From positions 4,700,501 to 4,764,500 of the forward strand of contig NZ_CP110128.1 in the NCBI RefSeq assembly GCF_028471945.1: DNA of 64,000 nt, read 5' to 3'. How positions within the stretch are numbered: position 1 is the stretch's first letter; the number at the start of each line of letters is the position of its first letter. This document shows positions 1 through 8,524 of the stretch, one piece after another. Origin of the DNA: Pseudomonas sp. WJP1. GTDB taxonomy: Bacteria > Pseudomonadota > Gammaproteobacteria > Pseudomonadales > Pseudomonadaceae. Both the position numbers and the translations under genes were made by a program. The notes under the pieces were generated by a model. The model saw only the letters and a list, made by a program, of their open reading frames with translations, was not told the DNA's origin and did no database searches.

Positions 1-12
1 AAATTCACTCAT
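1..12 (-). CDS. Start of a gene leaving the window (first four codons)
   Basis: Read on the minus strand, position 12 begins ATG AGT GAA TTT. It is preceded at a normal distance by a purine-rich AGGGAG ribosome-binding site. Only M-S-E-F is visible, so no family can be named. The call rests on the start codon and ribosome-binding site alone. Confidence 0.35.
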
Positions 13-237
13 TTGGTGCTCCCTGGTAGCCGCACTTGCCTGCTGCCGATTCCTCGCCATCACCTGAAAAGGCGCGAGCCGGAATCGATCAGTCACGGGG
101 AGTGCAGCCGGTGGCGTACCGGCCACCTGTATTGTTGTTATTAAGAGTCACTTTTTGACATCTGATCAGAGATCTGAAATCAACCTTAGGTCATAGCTGA
201 TATTTGATCAAACATTTTTTACCAAAAGAGGAGCCTC

Positions 238-399
238 ATGACCGCCAAATCACTCGTAGGAAGCAAATTGACGATGCGCAGAAACAATTATACATTGTGT
301 ATACATAAATTATTTCAAATGAAGACGCTAAGTTTTAGTGCATCACCGAAGAGGTCGAGCGGGGATGTCCAGCTTGTGTCTTATTCAAACACCCGTTGA
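238..399 (+). CDS. Possible 53-residue ORF or gene-start remnant behind a strong ribosome-binding site
   Basis: An AAAGAGGAG ribosome-binding site stands 4 bases before an ATG. The frame runs 53 codons (begins MTAKSLVGSKL) and stops 16 bases before the next gene. The stretch is much richer in A+T than its neighbours, and the protein resembles nothing I recognise. It could be a leader peptide, the surviving 5' end of a lost gene, or chance. The rest of positions 13-415 holds promoter-like A+T-rich DNA with several TGATCA-like words and no other gene that I can support. Confidence 0.25.
   Translation: MTAKSLVGSKLTMRRNNYTLCIHKLFQMKTLSFSASPKRSSGDVQLVSYSNTR
289..305. promoter_or_regulatory. Candidate operator, TATACA-TTG-TGTATA palindrome
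   Basis: Positions 289-303 form a perfect inverted repeat with 6-base arms and a 3-base centre. The overlapping 8-base palindrome TGTATACA occupies 298-305. Such TGTATACA cores resemble binding sites of GntR-type repressors. It lies about 110 bases before the oxidoreductase gene at 416. Function is inferred from symmetry alone. Confidence 0.35.
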
Positions 400-415
400 A
401 AAGAGTTGAGTTTGC

Positions 416-1852
416 ATGGCAGTTTCAAGAAGAAACGTACTCATTGGTGCAGGTGCAGGTGCTGGAATCATTGCTGCCGGAGGCGCGACAGCATTGCTGC
501 GCGACGGCGTGCCGAAAGAACCTGATTCATTACTGCGAATCGGCTCGCTTCCTTTGGATGATGCAACGCCTGGCTGGTTCCACACGAGCCGCCTTCGTCA
601 ACCACAACCGCCCCTGGTCGGTGATGCCAAGGCCCCCTGGGTGGTGGTCGGTGCCGGGTTCACCGGGTTGGCGGCAGCCCGTCAGCTGGCGCTGAACTTC
701 CCTGACGACACAGTCATTCTCGTGGAGGCGCAACAGGTCGGTTTCGGTACCTCCGGTCGTAATGCCGGCTTCCTTATCGACGTGCCCCATGACATCGGCG
801 CACCGGACTACATCGGGGATCCGACAAATGCCAGGAATGTCCTGGCGCTCAATCAACGGGGGCAAGGCATACTTCGTGACCTGGTTGAACAACACCACAT
901 CGTCGACGCCCAGCTTCGTCACTCGGGCAAGTACCAGGCGGCAGTCGAGGACAAAGGCATTGCCGTGCTCAATGCCTACCGTGGCGGCCTGGAAAAGCTG
1001 GGGCAACCTTGTGAGTTGATCGAGGGTTCGGAGCTGCGAGATCACATTGGCACCTCCTTCTATCGCAAGGCGCTATACACCCCCAACACCATACTGGTGC
1101 AGCCGTCGGCGCTGGTGAAAGGCCTGGCCGATTCCCTGCCCGAGAATGTGAAACTGTACGAAGATACGCCGATCACAGCGGTCGACTATGGCGAAAAAAC
1201 CGTCCTGCATCATCCTACCGGCCGAATCACGGCTGACAGGCTCGTGTTGGCGAACAACGCCTTCGGCGCCTACTTCGGCTTCCTGCAAGGGAAGATGTTG
1301 CCGATCTTCACCTATGGCAGCCTGACCCGACCCTTGACGCAAGCCGAGCAGGCCAGCATCGGCGGCAAGGAGTTCTGGGGCGTGATCCCGGCCGACCCGT
1401 TTGGCACGACACTGCGCCGTACCCATGACAACCGGATCCTCGTGCGCAACAGCTTCAGCTTCAACCCCGATGGGCGCGCCAAGACCAACTACACCAACAA
1501 AGTTCGCCCGGCCCACCGGCTTTCGTTCGAGCGACGCTTCCCGACACTGGTAAACGTCGAGTTCGAGCATACGTGGGGCGGTGGATTGGCAATGACGCGC
1601 AACGGTGCGGGCTTCTTCGGTGAGCTAAGGCCCAACGTCTACGGCGCACTGGGCTGCAATGGACTGGGGACAGTGCGCGGCACCGCCACCGGAACGCTGC
1701 TGGCCAACCTGTTGGCAGGCAAACGCGAAAGCCTGACCGAGTACCTCCTGGCCGCACCGAAGCCAAACTGGAATCCGCCCCAGCCGATGCTGTCGATCGG
1801 CGTGAACTTCACTCTGCGAAAAGGTCAGTACGCTGCCGGCCTCGAAGCCTGA
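416..1852 (+). CDS. Tat-exported FAD-dependent oxidoreductase, DAO/glycine-oxidase fold
   Basis: The 478-residue protein begins with a twin-arginine signal (SRRN followed by a Gly/Ala-rich hydrophobic stretch, residues 4-28), so export in folded form is likely. A Rossmann FAD-binding motif GAGFTG is at residues 79-84. The following EAQQVGFGTSGRNAGF segment is typical of gamma-glutamylputrescine oxidase-like and D-amino-acid oxidase-like flavoproteins. The substrate is probably an amine or amino acid but cannot be read from the sequence. A periplasmic location is unusual for this family. A good terminator follows, so it is probably transcribed separately from the sensor kinase downstream. Confidence 0.8.
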   Translation: MAVSRRNVLIGAGAGAGIIAAGGATALLRDGVPKEPDSLLRIGSLPLDDATPGWFHTSRLRQPQPPLVGDAKAPWVVVGAGFTGLAAARQLALNFPDDTVILVEAQQVGFGTSGRNAGFLIDVPHDIGAPDYIGDPTNARNVLALNQRGQGILRDLVEQHHIVDAQLRHSGKYQAAVEDKGIAVLNAYRGGLEKLGQPCELIEGSELRDHIGTSFYRKALYTPNTILVQPSALVKGLADSLPENVKLYEDTPITAVDYGEKTVLHHPTGRITADRLVLANNAFGAYFGFLQGKMLPIFTYGSLTRPLTQAEQASIGGKEFWGVIPADPFGTTLRRTHDNRILVRNSFSFNPDGRAKTNYTNKVRPAHRLSFERRFPTLVNVEFEHTWGGGLAMTRNGAGFFGELRPNVYGALGCNGLGTVRGTATGTLLANLLAGKRESLTEYLLAAPKPNWNPPQPMLSIGVNFTLRKGQYAAGLEA

Positions 1853-1894
1853 AGCGCCGACAACCGGAACCAGTTCCACCTGTTTGCGACAAAC

Positions 1895-1921
1895 GCCAAG
1901 GCTGACGCCTTGGCCGTTTTC
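1895..1921 (+). terminator. Rho-independent terminator
   Basis: A perfect 8-base stem GCCAAGGC/GCCTTGGC with a TGAC loop is followed by CGTTTTC. It lies 43 bases after the stop codon of the oxidoreductase gene. Confidence 0.75.
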
Positions 1922-2014
1922 TCGTGTTTTTTGTCCTAACGGAATGAGATCGCGTGCTTCTAGGATACCGCACCGATTCTCCGTTCCCAGCCCGACCAAA
2001 AAACCGAGGCGCGC

Positions 2015-2992
2015 ATGCCCGATCCCCGGACAAACAATCCTGCCCACGCCCGTAGCCCGCATCCCCTTCTAACATTCACCGGCAGCAAGATCGTAGTCGC
2101 GCTGTTCTGCCTGCTGGTGCTGACGTCGATGTGCCTGCACCAGGGTGGCTTTTACCGCGGGGAATCGACCGCGGACTTGCTGCACAGCCTGACTGTGCTG
2201 GCGGCGATCATCTTTGTGGTACTGCGCAGCAAACAGGCCGAAGAAGCACTGTGCCGCGCCCAGGCCCAACTGGCCCATGTCACCCGCGTGACCACCCTGG
2301 GTGAACTGGCGGCGTCCATCGCCCATGAAGTCAATCAACCGCTGGCGGCGATCGTCAGCAATGGCGAAGCCTGTCGCAACTGGCTCAGCCGCCCGCAGCC
2401 CGATCTGGTCGAAGCACACCAGGCACTGCAGCGCATCATCGCTAGCGCCCATCGAGCCAGCGAGATCACCCGCCATGTCTGGGCCTTGTCGCGCAAATGC
2501 GACCCGCTGCGCCAGGACGAATCGCTCAACGATATCGTCAGCGAGACCTTGAGCCTGCTCCGCTGCGAACTTGCCCATCACAGGATCAATCCGAAAATCG
2601 AGCTCGGCGCATTCGGCGGTCAGGTCAGTGCCGATCGCGTGCAACTGCAGCAAGTCATCATCAACCTGATCATCAACGCCTGCCAGGCCATGGACGCCGT
2701 CGACCCTGCACAACGGTTTCTGCTGATCCGCACCTGGGTGAAGGACAACGAGGCCGTGCTGGAAGTGGCCGACCAGGGCCCAGGCATTGCCGCCGAGGTC
2801 TTGCCGCAGTTGTTCACGCCGTTCTTCACCACCAAGGAAAACGGCCTGGGCATGGGGCTTTGCATTTGCCGTTCGATCATCGATTTCCACGATGGCCGGA
2901 TCTGGGCCACCAGCACAGCGGGCCAGGGCAGTTCGTTTGTGTTTGCCCTACCGATCCGGGTCGCCATCCAGCCCCCTGGGAACCCACCATGA
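2015..2992 (+). CDS. Membrane sensor histidine kinase, FixL/DctB-like
   Basis: The 325-residue protein has two hydrophobic segments (about 25-41 and 55-70) with a short loop between them, then a HisKA domain with phosphoacceptor His104 in an AHEVNQPLAA H-box. The HATPase domain shows an N-box (INLIINACQAM), a G1 box (DQGPGIA) and F/G2 boxes (FTPFFTTKENGLGMGL). It would autophosphorylate and pass phosphate to the regulator encoded next. The two genes overlap by ATGA, so they are co-translated. The short extracytoplasmic part suggests that the stimulus is sensed in the membrane. The start ATG is preceded by GAGG. The signal is unknown. Confidence 0.88.
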   Translation: MPDPRTNNPAHARSPHPLLTFTGSKIVVALFCLLVLTSMCLHQGGFYRGESTADLLHSLTVLAAIIFVVLRSKQAEEALCRAQAQLAHVTRVTTLGELAASIAHEVNQPLAAIVSNGEACRNWLSRPQPDLVEAHQALQRIIASAHRASEITRHVWALSRKCDPLRQDESLNDIVSETLSLLRCELAHHRINPKIELGAFGGQVSADRVQLQQVIINLIINACQAMDAVDPAQRFLLIRTWVKDNEAVLEVADQGPGIAAEVLPQLFTPFFTTKENGLGMGLCICRSIIDFHDGRIWATSTAGQGSSFVFALPIRVAIQPPGNPP

Positions 2993-3642
2993 ACGAACGA
3001 CACCCGCTCAACCAGATCAATCACACCGAGTGCATGGTGTTCATCGTCGACGACGATGCGCCGCTACGCGAATCCCTCGGCAGCCTGCTGCGCTCCATCG
3101 GCCTGCGGGTCGAGCTGTTCGGCTCGGTCGCCGACTTCATGAAGCACACGCGCCCGGACACGGCCAGTTGCCTGGTGCTGGATGTGCGATTGCAAGGCAG
3201 CAGCGGCCTGGACTTTCAAAACGAACTGGCCGCCGCCGGCATCAAGGTGCCCATCGTGTTCATCACCGGCTACGGCGACATCGCCATGACGGTGCGGGCG
3301 ATGAAAGCCGGCGCGGTGGATTTCCTGACCAAGCCGTTTCGTGAGCAGGACCTGATCGATGCGGTGTGTGCCGCCCATGGCCGGGACAAACAGCGTCGCG
3401 AGTCCGAGCGCCAGGCCGAACAATTGCAGGCGCGACACCAGACGTTGACCCCGCGGGAACAAACGGTGATGGCGCTGGCGACCTCGGGCTTGATGAACAA
3501 GCAGATCGCTGGGGAAATCGGCCTGAGCGAAATCACCGTGAAGATCCACCGCGGCCAGGCCATGCGCAAGATGGGCGCGCGTTCCTTTGCCGATCTGGTG
3601 CGCATGGCCGAGGCAATCTCGGCCCGGCCCGCCAGCCGATAA
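2989..3642 (+). CDS. FixJ-family response regulator (receiver plus LuxR-type HTH)
   Basis: This 217-residue protein begins at the ATG overlapping the kinase stop codon. The receiver domain (about 15-130) has the acidic cluster DDD at 21-23, phosphoacceptor Asp65 and Lys115. A LuxR-type helix-turn-helix lies at about 150-205 (LTPREQTVMALATSGLMNKQ begins it). It is the DNA-binding partner of the upstream kinase. The frame stays open upstream, but that part is out-of-frame kinase sequence, so the overlap ATG is the believable start. Target genes are unknown; the solo receiver and flavoprotein genes downstream are candidates. Confidence 0.88.
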   Translation: MNERHPLNQINHTECMVFIVDDDAPLRESLGSLLRSIGLRVELFGSVADFMKHTRPDTASCLVLDVRLQGSSGLDFQNELAAAGIKVPIVFITGYGDIAMTVRAMKAGAVDFLTKPFREQDLIDAVCAAHGRDKQRRESERQAEQLQARHQTLTPREQTVMALATSGLMNKQIAGEIGLSEITVKIHRGQAMRKMGARSFADLVRMAEAISARPASR

Positions 3643-3740
3643 CCATACCCACGTATACTGTGCAGCCTTCGAGGACGGCGTATCTTGCAATAATGGCGCA
3701 GTGCCTCTAAGTGCTCTGCGTGACGACGCAGGACATCACC

Positions 3741-4106
3741 ATGCACAACGAGGCAATGATTGCCGTAGTCGATAACGATGAGTCGGTTCGATTGGCCCTG
3801 GACAGTTTATTGCGATCCAGTGGATACACAGTGCGAACTTATTCGGGGACGCATGAATATCTCAATTCCGATGGCCCGCTTATTACCTCGTGTCTGATCT
3901 GCGATATACAAATGCCGGAAATGGACGGAATCACGATGTATGAAGAACTGGCGGCCAGGGGCATGCATATCCCGGTCATCTTCATCACCGGCAACCCCTC
4001 TGCGCAGCGCATGCCGGGCCATCAAGCCATGAAGCCGATTGCCTTTTTCCCCAAGCCCTACTCCATCGAAAAGTTGCTCGCCTGTATCGAAACGGTGCTC
4101 AGCTAA
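3741..4106 (+). CDS. Stand-alone receiver-domain protein
   Basis: The 121-residue protein is a single CheY-like receiver: acidic pair at residues 11-13, phosphoacceptor Asp55 (CDIQMPEMDG) and Lys105 (PKP). It has no output domain. Its sequence is close to FixJ receivers and to the regulator just upstream, so it may compete for phosphate from the same kinase. The start is placed at the ATG behind AGGA, ten codons inside the longest frame. Codon use is more A/T-rich than in the neighbouring genes. It sits 98 bases after the upstream regulator. Confidence 0.82.
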   Translation: MHNEAMIAVVDNDESVRLALDSLLRSSGYTVRTYSGTHEYLNSDGPLITSCLICDIQMPEMDGITMYEELAARGMHIPVIFITGNPSAQRMPGHQAMKPIAFFPKPYSIEKLLACIETVLS

Positions 4107-4236
4107 CACCTTGGTATAGCCCGTTAATACCTGGTCATACCCGAACTGACCCTATGTAGCAGTGCCAGCGTTTAACCCCTCGAATAACATCAGTGCCTGA
4201 TCAAGCCGCCCTCGATTGTTCTTCAGGAGCTAAACA

Positions 4237-5439
4237 ATGAAACAGCAAATCTTGATTATTGGTGCAGGGTTCGGTGGGGTCTGGAGCGCATTGAGCGCGG
4301 CCCGCCTGCTGGACAAGCACGATCGAAACGACGTCGAGATCACCGTGTTGGCGCCTCAGGCCGAGCTGCGGATTCGTCCGCGCTTCTACGAGCCTGACGT
4401 GCACACCATGAAGGCACCGCTGAACGATCTGTTCGACGCCGTGGGGGTGAAATTCGTCAAGGGTTCGGCCGAGGTCATCGACGAAAACAGCAAACAGGTC
4501 CGCTACACCAACGCCGCGGGCATCCGGGGCACGCTGAGCTACGACCGCCTGGTGCTGGCCGCCGGCAGCAAGCTGATGCGTCCGCCGGTGGATGGCATGC
4601 TGGAGCACGCTTTCGATGTCGACGAGATCGAATCCGCCACGCGCCTGGAAGCTCACATCAAATCCCTGAAAGACAAGCCGGTGAGTGCCGCCCGCAACAC
4701 CGTGGTGGTGGCCGGCGGTGGTTTCACCGGGATCGAAACCGCGACCGAAATGCCGGCGCGCCTGCGTGCCGTGCTCGGAGAAAACGCCGACATCCGGGTC
4801 ATCGTGGTTGACCGTGCCCCGCAAGTGGCCGCCGCCCTGGGCGATGGCATTCGCCCCTCGATCGTCGAAGCTTCGCAGCACCTGGGCATCGAGTGGGTGC
4901 TCAACGCCACCGTTGCCGCGGTGGATGCCAACGGCGTCACCCTCGCCGATGGCCAGCGCATCGAGTCCAACACGGTGATCTGGACTGTCGGTTTCCGTGC
5001 CCACTCACTGACCGAGCAAGTGCAAGGCACCCGCGATCATCAGGGCCGCCTGCATGTCGATCAGCACCTCAAGGTGCGCGGTCACGCCGATGTGTACGCC
5101 AGCGGCGACGTGGCCTATGCCGCCACCGATGACCTGGGCAACTTCGCGGCAATGTCCTGCCAGCACGCCATCGCCCTGGGGCGCTATGCGGGCAACAACG
5201 TCGCCGCCGAGCTGCTGGGTGTGGAGCCGATGCCCTACAGCCAACCCAAATACGTGACCTGCCTGGACCTGGGCGCTTGGGGCGCGGTGTTCACCGAGGG
5301 CTGGGATCGCCAGGTCAAGCTGATCCGGCACGAAGCCAAGGAACTCAAGACCCAGATCAACACCCTGTGGATCTATCCGCCGGCGGCTGATCGTGCCGTG
5401 GCACTGGCGGCGGCCGACCCGTTGATCCCGGTGGCCTGA
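4237..5439 (+). CDS. Type II NADH dehydrogenase-like flavoprotein
   Basis: The 400-residue protein has two Rossmann dinucleotide-binding sites, GAGFGG at 9-14 (FAD) and GGGFTG near 160 (NAD(P)H). The arrangement and length match NDH-2-type enzymes that pass electrons from NADH to quinones at the inner membrane without pumping protons. A strong AGGAG site precedes the ATG. It follows the FixLJ-like regulators, and the 130-base gap has several ATACC/CATACCC words, so control by that system is plausible. The usual Glu-Leu-Ala after the second motif is Glu-Met-Pro here, a small deviation. A different quinone or disulfide reductase role cannot be excluded. Confidence 0.8.
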   Translation: MKQQILIIGAGFGGVWSALSAARLLDKHDRNDVEITVLAPQAELRIRPRFYEPDVHTMKAPLNDLFDAVGVKFVKGSAEVIDENSKQVRYTNAAGIRGTLSYDRLVLAAGSKLMRPPVDGMLEHAFDVDEIESATRLEAHIKSLKDKPVSAARNTVVVAGGGFTGIETATEMPARLRAVLGENADIRVIVVDRAPQVAAALGDGIRPSIVEASQHLGIEWVLNATVAAVDANGVTLADGQRIESNTVIWTVGFRAHSLTEQVQGTRDHQGRLHVDQHLKVRGHADVYASGDVAYAATDDLGNFAAMSCQHAIALGRYAGNNVAAELLGVEPMPYSQPKYVTCLDLGAWGAVFTEGWDRQVKLIRHEAKELKTQINTLWIYPPAADRAVALAAADPLIPVA

Positions 5440-5530
5440 AGACGATCGACGGCCGTGGCGCGCACGGCCCTCACCATTCATCCTCATCCCGGCCAGCCCC
5501 CTCCTTGCTGACCGGGGCCTTTCCCAAGCG

Positions 5531-5563
5531 CCCGCCACTGGTTTTCTGGCGGGCGTTTTTTCT
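5531..5563 (+). terminator. Rho-independent terminator
   Basis: An 8-base stem GCCCGCCA/TGGCGGGC is followed by GTTTTTT. It ends the flavoprotein gene. A fragment of a REP-like element (GTAGGAGCCGAGCTTGCCGGCGA) starts just after it. Confidence 0.85.
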
Positions 5564-5655
5564 CCAGCCCTGTAGGAGCCGAGCTTGCCGGCGAATCAGG
5601 CGCCACGGTCTATCTGCTACCCCTCGTCATCTCAGGTTCACGGCGCAGAACTTAA

Positions 5656-5778
5656 CAGTGGCGTGTGCGCAAACCGGACGTCGATGGCATCATCACCCGC
5701 TTCGAAGGTTTCGATGTCGACGGTGAACGGATCATCCCGCTGTTCGACGTGCCCTGGCCGAAACCACCACCGTCCTGA
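5656..5778 (+). pseudogene. C-terminal remnant of an unidentified gene upstream of the heme operon
   Basis: A 40-codon frame opened only by an in-frame TAA encodes a protein-like tail, including DGIITRFEGFDVDGERIIPL and ending in PWPKPPPS. It ends 20 bases before the heme-binding protein gene. Its 5' side is abruptly replaced by a REP-like fragment. No start codon with a ribosome-binding site is visible apart from a GTG at 5665. I do not recognise the family. The simplest reading is the 3' end of a lost first gene of the heme operon. Confidence 0.45.
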
Positions 5779-5798
5779 TCGACTAAGGAAGCGTCCTG

Positions 5799-6698
5799 AT
5801 GCGTATCAAATCATTGCTGGCCTGCGCTGGCGTGCTCCTGAGCCAAATGGCCGTGGCCGACTCCCTGCCCCAGCGCTGGGTCAGCGCCGGTGGCGCGTTC
5901 AGCGAATGGGTGGTCGCCCTCGGTGGCGAAAGCAAGCTGGTGGGTGTCGACAGCACCAGCCAGCACCCGCGCTCATTGCACAGCCTGCCAAGCATCGGCT
6001 ACCAGCGGGCGCTGGCCGCCGAAGGCATCCTGGCGTTGAAGCCGGACATCCTGGTGGGCAGCGATGAAATGGGCCCGCCGCCGGTTCTGGCGCAACTCAA
6101 GGCTGCCGGGGTGCGCATCGAGCTGCTGTCGGCCAGGGCCGACTTGCCCTCGTTGCAACATAACCTGACCGAGCTCGGGCAACTGCTCGGCAAACCGGCG
6201 CAAGCACAGGCGCTGATGGCCGGTTATCAGCAGCGCCTGGAACAACAGGCGGCGTGGGTCCGGCAGGTGCAACAGCACACCCCCGCTCCTCGGGTGTTGA
6301 TGCTGCTCAACCATGCCGGCGCCAACCTCCAGGCCGCCGGCAAGGACACCCTGGCCGCCTGGATGATCGATCAGGCCGGCGGGAAAAACCTTACCGAACA
6401 CAATGGCTACAAGCCGGTGTCCAACGAGGCGATGTTGGCCCTGGACCCACAGGTGATCGTTTTCGCCAGTAGCAAGCTGGAAGGCGATGCCGCGCGGGCA
6501 GCGCTGCTCGAGCAGAATCCGATCCTGGCGCAAACCGCGGCCGGTCGCGAAGGCCGGGTGCTGGTGATCGACCCGACGCTGCTGGTCGGCGGCCTGGGTC
6601 CGCGACTGCCGGATGCCCTGGGCACGCTGTCGAAGGCGTTCTATCCGTCGGCACCGCTGCAGACTGCCGAGCTTCAGGCAACAGAGAGCACCCGATGA
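5799..6698 (+). CDS. hmuT: Heme ABC transporter substrate-binding protein
   Basis: The 299-residue protein has an N-terminal signal peptide (MRIKSLLACAGVLLSQMAVA) and the two-lobed periplasmic-binding fold of the TroA/BtuF class without an internal repeat. Segments such as LVGVDSTSQHP and KPDILVGSDEMGPP are typical of HmuT/PhuT. It would carry heme across the periplasm to the permease encoded next, with which it overlaps by ATGA. Pseudomonas literature uses the name phuT for this gene. Iron (Fur) control is expected for the family, but I did not find a convincing Fur box in the short upstream gap. Confidence 0.88.
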   Translation: MRIKSLLACAGVLLSQMAVADSLPQRWVSAGGAFSEWVVALGGESKLVGVDSTSQHPRSLHSLPSIGYQRALAAEGILALKPDILVGSDEMGPPPVLAQLKAAGVRIELLSARADLPSLQHNLTELGQLLGKPAQAQALMAGYQQRLEQQAAWVRQVQQHTPAPRVLMLLNHAGANLQAAGKDTLAAWMIDQAGGKNLTEHNGYKPVSNEAMLALDPQVIVFASSKLEGDAARAALLEQNPILAQTAAGREGRVLVIDPTLLVGGLGPRLPDALGTLSKAFYPSAPLQTAELQATESTR

Positions 6699-7732
6699 CG
6701 GCCATCGTTCGGCCACGGCCGATGCTGATTACCCTGGGCCTGTTATTGCTGCTGGTGTTCTGGCTGTCCCTGGCCCTGGGGCCGGTCAGCCTGCCGCTGG
6801 GCGATACGCTGCTGGCCGGGCTGCGGCTGCTTGGATTGCCGGTGGATGGTGGCGACAACCAACAGGCGCAGCTGATCCTCGGTCAGATCCGCCTGCCGCG
6901 CAGTTTGCTGGGGATCGCGGTCGGCTCGGTGCTCGCGTTGTCCGGGGTGGCCATGCAAGGGTTGTTTCGCAATCCGCTGGCGGACCCGGGGCTGGTCGGC
7001 GTGTCCGGCGGCGCGGCACTGGGCGCGGCGGTGGCCATTGTCGGTGGCAGCCTGCTGGGTGGTTTGCCGCCTGCCATCGAACCGTACCTGTTGTCGGTGT
7101 GCGCCTTCGCCGGTGGACTGATCGTCACGGCGGTGGTCTATCGCTTCGGCCGCAGCGACGGCCAGACCAACGTCGCCACCATGCTCCTGGCAGGCGTCGC
7201 GATGACGGCCATGGCCGGGGCCGGGGTTGGCCTGTTCACTTACCTGGCCGATGACGCCACCCTGCGCACCCTGACCTTCTGGAACCTGGGCAGCCTCAAC
7301 GGCGCCAGCTACCCGCGCCTGTGGCCGTTGCTGATCGTGGCGGTGGGCGTGGCGCTGTGGTTGCCGCGGCGCGCGGCGGCGCTCAATGCGATGCTGCTGG
7401 GGGAGTCCGAAGCCCGTCACCTGGGCTTCAATGTCGAGCGGATCAAGCTTGAACTGGTGCTGTGCACCGCGCTGGGTGTCGGGGCCGCAGTGGCGGCGGC
7501 CGGCCTGATCGGTTTCATCGGCCTGGTGGTGCCGCACCTGATGCGGCTGCTGGTCGGCCCGGATCATCGGGTGTTGCTGCCGGCTTCATTGCTGGCCGGT
7601 GCCAGCCTGTTGTTGCTGGCCGATCTGGTCGCCCGTTTGCTGCTGGCACCGGCCGAGTTACCGATCGGCATCGTCACCGCGCTCATCGGCGCACCCTTCT
7701 TCCTTTATCTGCTGGTACGGGGGCGCTCCTGA
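6695..7732 (+). CDS. hmuU: Heme ABC transporter permease, FecCD family
   Basis: The 345-residue membrane protein has about nine to ten hydrophobic segments and the FecCD hallmarks [20 protein letters not shown] and [20 protein letters not shown]. The coupling region [20 protein letters not shown] near residue 270 contacts the ATPase. It forms the inner-membrane channel for heme. Its ATG overlaps the end of the binding-protein gene by 4 bases, and its stop overlaps the next start by 1 base (TGATG), so the three are translationally coupled. Confidence 0.9.
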   Translation: MTAIVRPRPMLITLGLLLLLVFWLSLALGPVSLPLGDTLLAGLRLLGLPVDGGDNQQAQLILGQIRLPRSLLGIAVGSVLALSGVAMQGLFRNPLADPGLVGVSGGAALGAAVAIVGGSLLGGLPPAIEPYLLSVCAFAGGLIVTAVVYRFGRSDGQTNVATMLLAGVAMTAMAGAGVGLFTYLADDATLRTLTFWNLGSLNGASYPRLWPLLIVAVGVALWLPRRAAALNAMLLGESEARHLGFNVERIKLELVLCTALGVGAAVAAAGLIGFIGLVVPHLMRLLVGPDHRVLLPASLLAGASLLLLADLVARLLLAPAELPIGIVTALIGAPFFLYLLVRGRS

Positions 7733-8499
7733 TGCTGCGGGCCAATAATTTGCTGGTGCGGCGCGGCAGTCGCACCGTGCTGGCGGACATCGATATCCAG
7801 TTGCATCCGGGCCAGGTCCTCGGCGTGCTGGGGCCCAACGGCGCGGGTAAAAGCACCCTGCTCGCCGCCTTGTGCGATGAGTTGCCGGCCAACCAAGGCA
7901 CGGTCAGCCTCGACGAACGCCCCCTGGCCGACTGGCCGGGCCAGGAGCGGGCGCGGCGCCTGGCGGTGTTGCCGCAGAGCTCGAGCCTGAATTTTGCCTT
8001 CTCGGTCAATGATGTGGTGGGCATGGGCCGCCTGCCCCATGCCAGTGGTCGCGTGCGCGATACCGAAATCGTCGCCGAGGCGCTGAGTGCCGCCGACGCC
8101 CTGCACCTGGCGGGGCGCAGTTATCTGGCCTTGTCCGGTGGCGAACGTCAGCGCGTGCACCTGGCGCGGGTGCTCGCGCAATTGTGGCCGGGGGCCGAGG
8201 GGCAGACCCTGTTGCTCGACGAGCCGACCTCGATGCTCGATCCGCTGCACCAGCACACCATCCTGCAAGCGGTGCGCGATTTCGCCGGGCGCGGTGCGGC
8301 GGTGCTGGTGATCCTGCACGACCTGAACCTGGCCGCCCGTTACTGCGATCAGTTGTTGCTGTTGCAAGAGGGTCGCCCGCACGCCTACGGTCCGCCGGAT
8401 GAAGTCCTGACTGCCCAGGCCGTGGAAGCGGTGTACGGACTGCAAGTGTTGATTCACCGGCACCCGGAGCGCGGTCATCCGTTGATCATCGCGCGTTGA
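7732..8499 (+). CDS. hmuV: Heme ABC transporter ATP-binding protein
   Basis: The 255-residue ATPase shows Walker [10 protein letters not shown] at 34-42, Q-loop at about 82, signature LSGGE at 134-138, Walker B LLLDEP at about 160-165 and the switch His in VILHDLN. It energises heme uptake through the permease. The frame is open upstream, but the ATG overlapping the permease stop is the start that gives a full-length family member. It is the last transporter gene; the ChaN-type gene follows after 25 bases. Confidence 0.92.
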   Translation: MLRANNLLVRRGSRTVLADIDIQLHPGQVLGVLGPNGAGKSTLLAALCDELPANQGTVSLDERPLADWPGQERARRLAVLPQSSSLNFAFSVNDVVGMGRLPHASGRVRDTEIVAEALSAADALHLAGRSYLALSGGERQRVHLARVLAQLWPGAEGQTLLLDEPTSMLDPLHQHTILQAVRDFAGRGAAVLVILHDLNLAARYCDQLLLLQEGRPHAYGPPDEVLTAQAVEAVYGLQVLIHRHPERGHPLIIAR

Positions 8500-8524
8500 T
8501 ACCCGCCGTCTAAGAGGAAAACCG

